NCBI GenBank assembly: GCA_903844665.1
Contig: CAIMUS010000190.1
Span: 1-32,887, forward strand
DNA length: 32,887 bases
From: an uncultured Pseudomonadota bacterium
GTDB lineage: Bacteria > Pseudomonadota > Gammaproteobacteria > Competibacterales > Competibacteraceae
Reading direction: 5' to 3'
Part shown: positions 32,446-32,887 of the stretch, one piece after another
How the letters are laid out: the number at the start of each line of letters is the position of its first letter
Position numbering within the stretch: the first letter of the stretch is position 1
Position numbers and translations under genes: made by a program
The notes under the pieces: generated by a model
Told to the model about the DNA's origin: nothing
Database searches by the model: none
What the model saw: the letters and a program-made list of their open reading frames with translations, nothing else

Positions 32446-32798
32446 GGAAGCCTCGTTGGGGTGATCTAAAGAAATTAGTTCACGTAGGACGCAATAGCGA
32501 AGCGTATTGCGCCGAATGAAAGCCGCGCCGAATAAAGCGTTTGGTTCGAATCATGGCGATGCGATAAGCCGCATGGGCATCGAAGGCTAATGCACTCATA
32601 AACGGGTCTCTACGCTTCCGCGGATGATTTGAAAACAGGACTATCATCCAACAGATGACAACAACCCGCAACCACCGGCGTAGCCTGGGCGGAGCGAAGC
32701 GAAACTCAGGTCCTTCTGGTCCAGATTCATAAGGATAGTATAGAGCGGAGGGCTACCAACTTAAGGCGGGACAATCCGACCCTGGGAGCGCCGGCGTC
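32446..32798. other. Gene-free, repeat-rich end region
   Basis: Contains a perfect inverted repeat CGCAATA/TATTGCG (32490-32511), GCGCCGAAT-type repeats at 32510-32540, a second dispersed motif (GTAGCCTGGGCGGAGCGAAG, 32681-32700) and the CTTAAGGCGGGAC motif (32759-32771) also seen near 116-167 and 267-279. A 63-codon minus-strand frame here lies over repeat sequence and is not believed. Confidence 0.7.
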
Positions 32799-32887
32799 CC
32801 CGCCGGCCTCAGGGCATTCGACGCCAGTCAACAGCCGGCAAAATGCCGGCGCTACTAGGGAATCCCCGTAGGGGCGGTTCGCGAACC
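32799..32887. repeat. 89-bp direct repeat, second copy
   Basis: Identical to bases 1-89 and truncated by the window's end in the middle of the palindrome centred on TTCGCGAA. Confidence 0.9.

Noticed and set aside
32480-32671. 63-codon minus-strand frame
   Set aside because: Covers dispersed repeat sequence; no ribosome site and no family resemblance.

Overview
The window looks like a chromosomal segment of a GC-rich gammaproteobacterium. Two housekeeping blocks support this: rhlB / trxA-rho, with rhlB divergent from trxA (positions 14939-18238), and glyA-nrdR-ribD-ribE-ribB(X)-ribH-nusB (24940-30697). The ribB product carries a degenerate GTP cyclohydrolase II half, as in many proteobacteria. 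The many palindromic dispersed repeats and the gene content would fit a Competibacteraceae-like lineage, but that finer placement is a guess. No rRNA, tRNA or CRISPR array was seen. The first and last 89 bases are identical, so the segment ends in a repeat (or is an assembly product bounded by one).

Layout. 1-316: three stacked palindromes and no gene. 317-1717 (-): a polytopic membrane protein, possibly a GT-C-type glycosyltransferase. 1817-7121 (-): a complete type I restriction-modification operon hsdR-hsdM-[hicB-like]-hsdS, with a lone HicB-like antitoxin gene coupled between hsdM and hsdS. 7147-7895: a gene graveyard holding a VapB antitoxin frameshifted by a 52-bp tandem duplication, its VapC cut to 36 codons, and the first 28 codons of a DUF4143-type ATPase. 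7968-12553 (+): a compact four-gene cluster of RHH antitoxin, PIN toxin, KAP P-loop NTPase and NACHT NTPase with eight C-terminal leucine-rich repeats. 12773-13451 (-): a Phd/PIN toxin-antitoxin pair. 13562-14854: purD. 14939-18238: rho, trxA, rhlB. 18423-19970: a leaderless gamma-glutamyltransferase-like gene flanked by two copies of one large palindromic repeat. 20085-20612 (-): a repeat-containing hypothetical protein. 21199-22419 and 23084-24661: two different AAA-type ATPases with C-terminal PD-(D/E)XK-like motifs, separated by two colliding gene stumps. 24940-30697: glyA, nrdR, the riboflavin genes and nusB. 30718-32445 (-): a SWIM zinc-finger protein. 32446-32887: repeats.

How the parts relate. 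Positions 1.8-13.5 kb read as a defence/conflict island between housekeeping DNA: restriction-modification, several toxin-antitoxin modules in different states of decay, and a KAP + NACHT-LRR operon. KAP and NACHT are STAND-class NTPase families; NACHT-LRR architecture matches bacterial NLR-like anti-phage proteins. KAP and NACHT genes overlap by one base (TGATG), so they are probably made together, and the preceding toxin-antitoxin pair lies only 25 bp upstream. The cluster is bracketed by two direct copies of an 86-bp repeat (7601-7686, 12698-12783). This KAP/NACHT-LRR/TA operon is the strongest candidate here for a poorly described system. The riboflavin cluster supplies flavins and, with glyA and nusB, forms the usual gammaproteobacterial housekeeping run.
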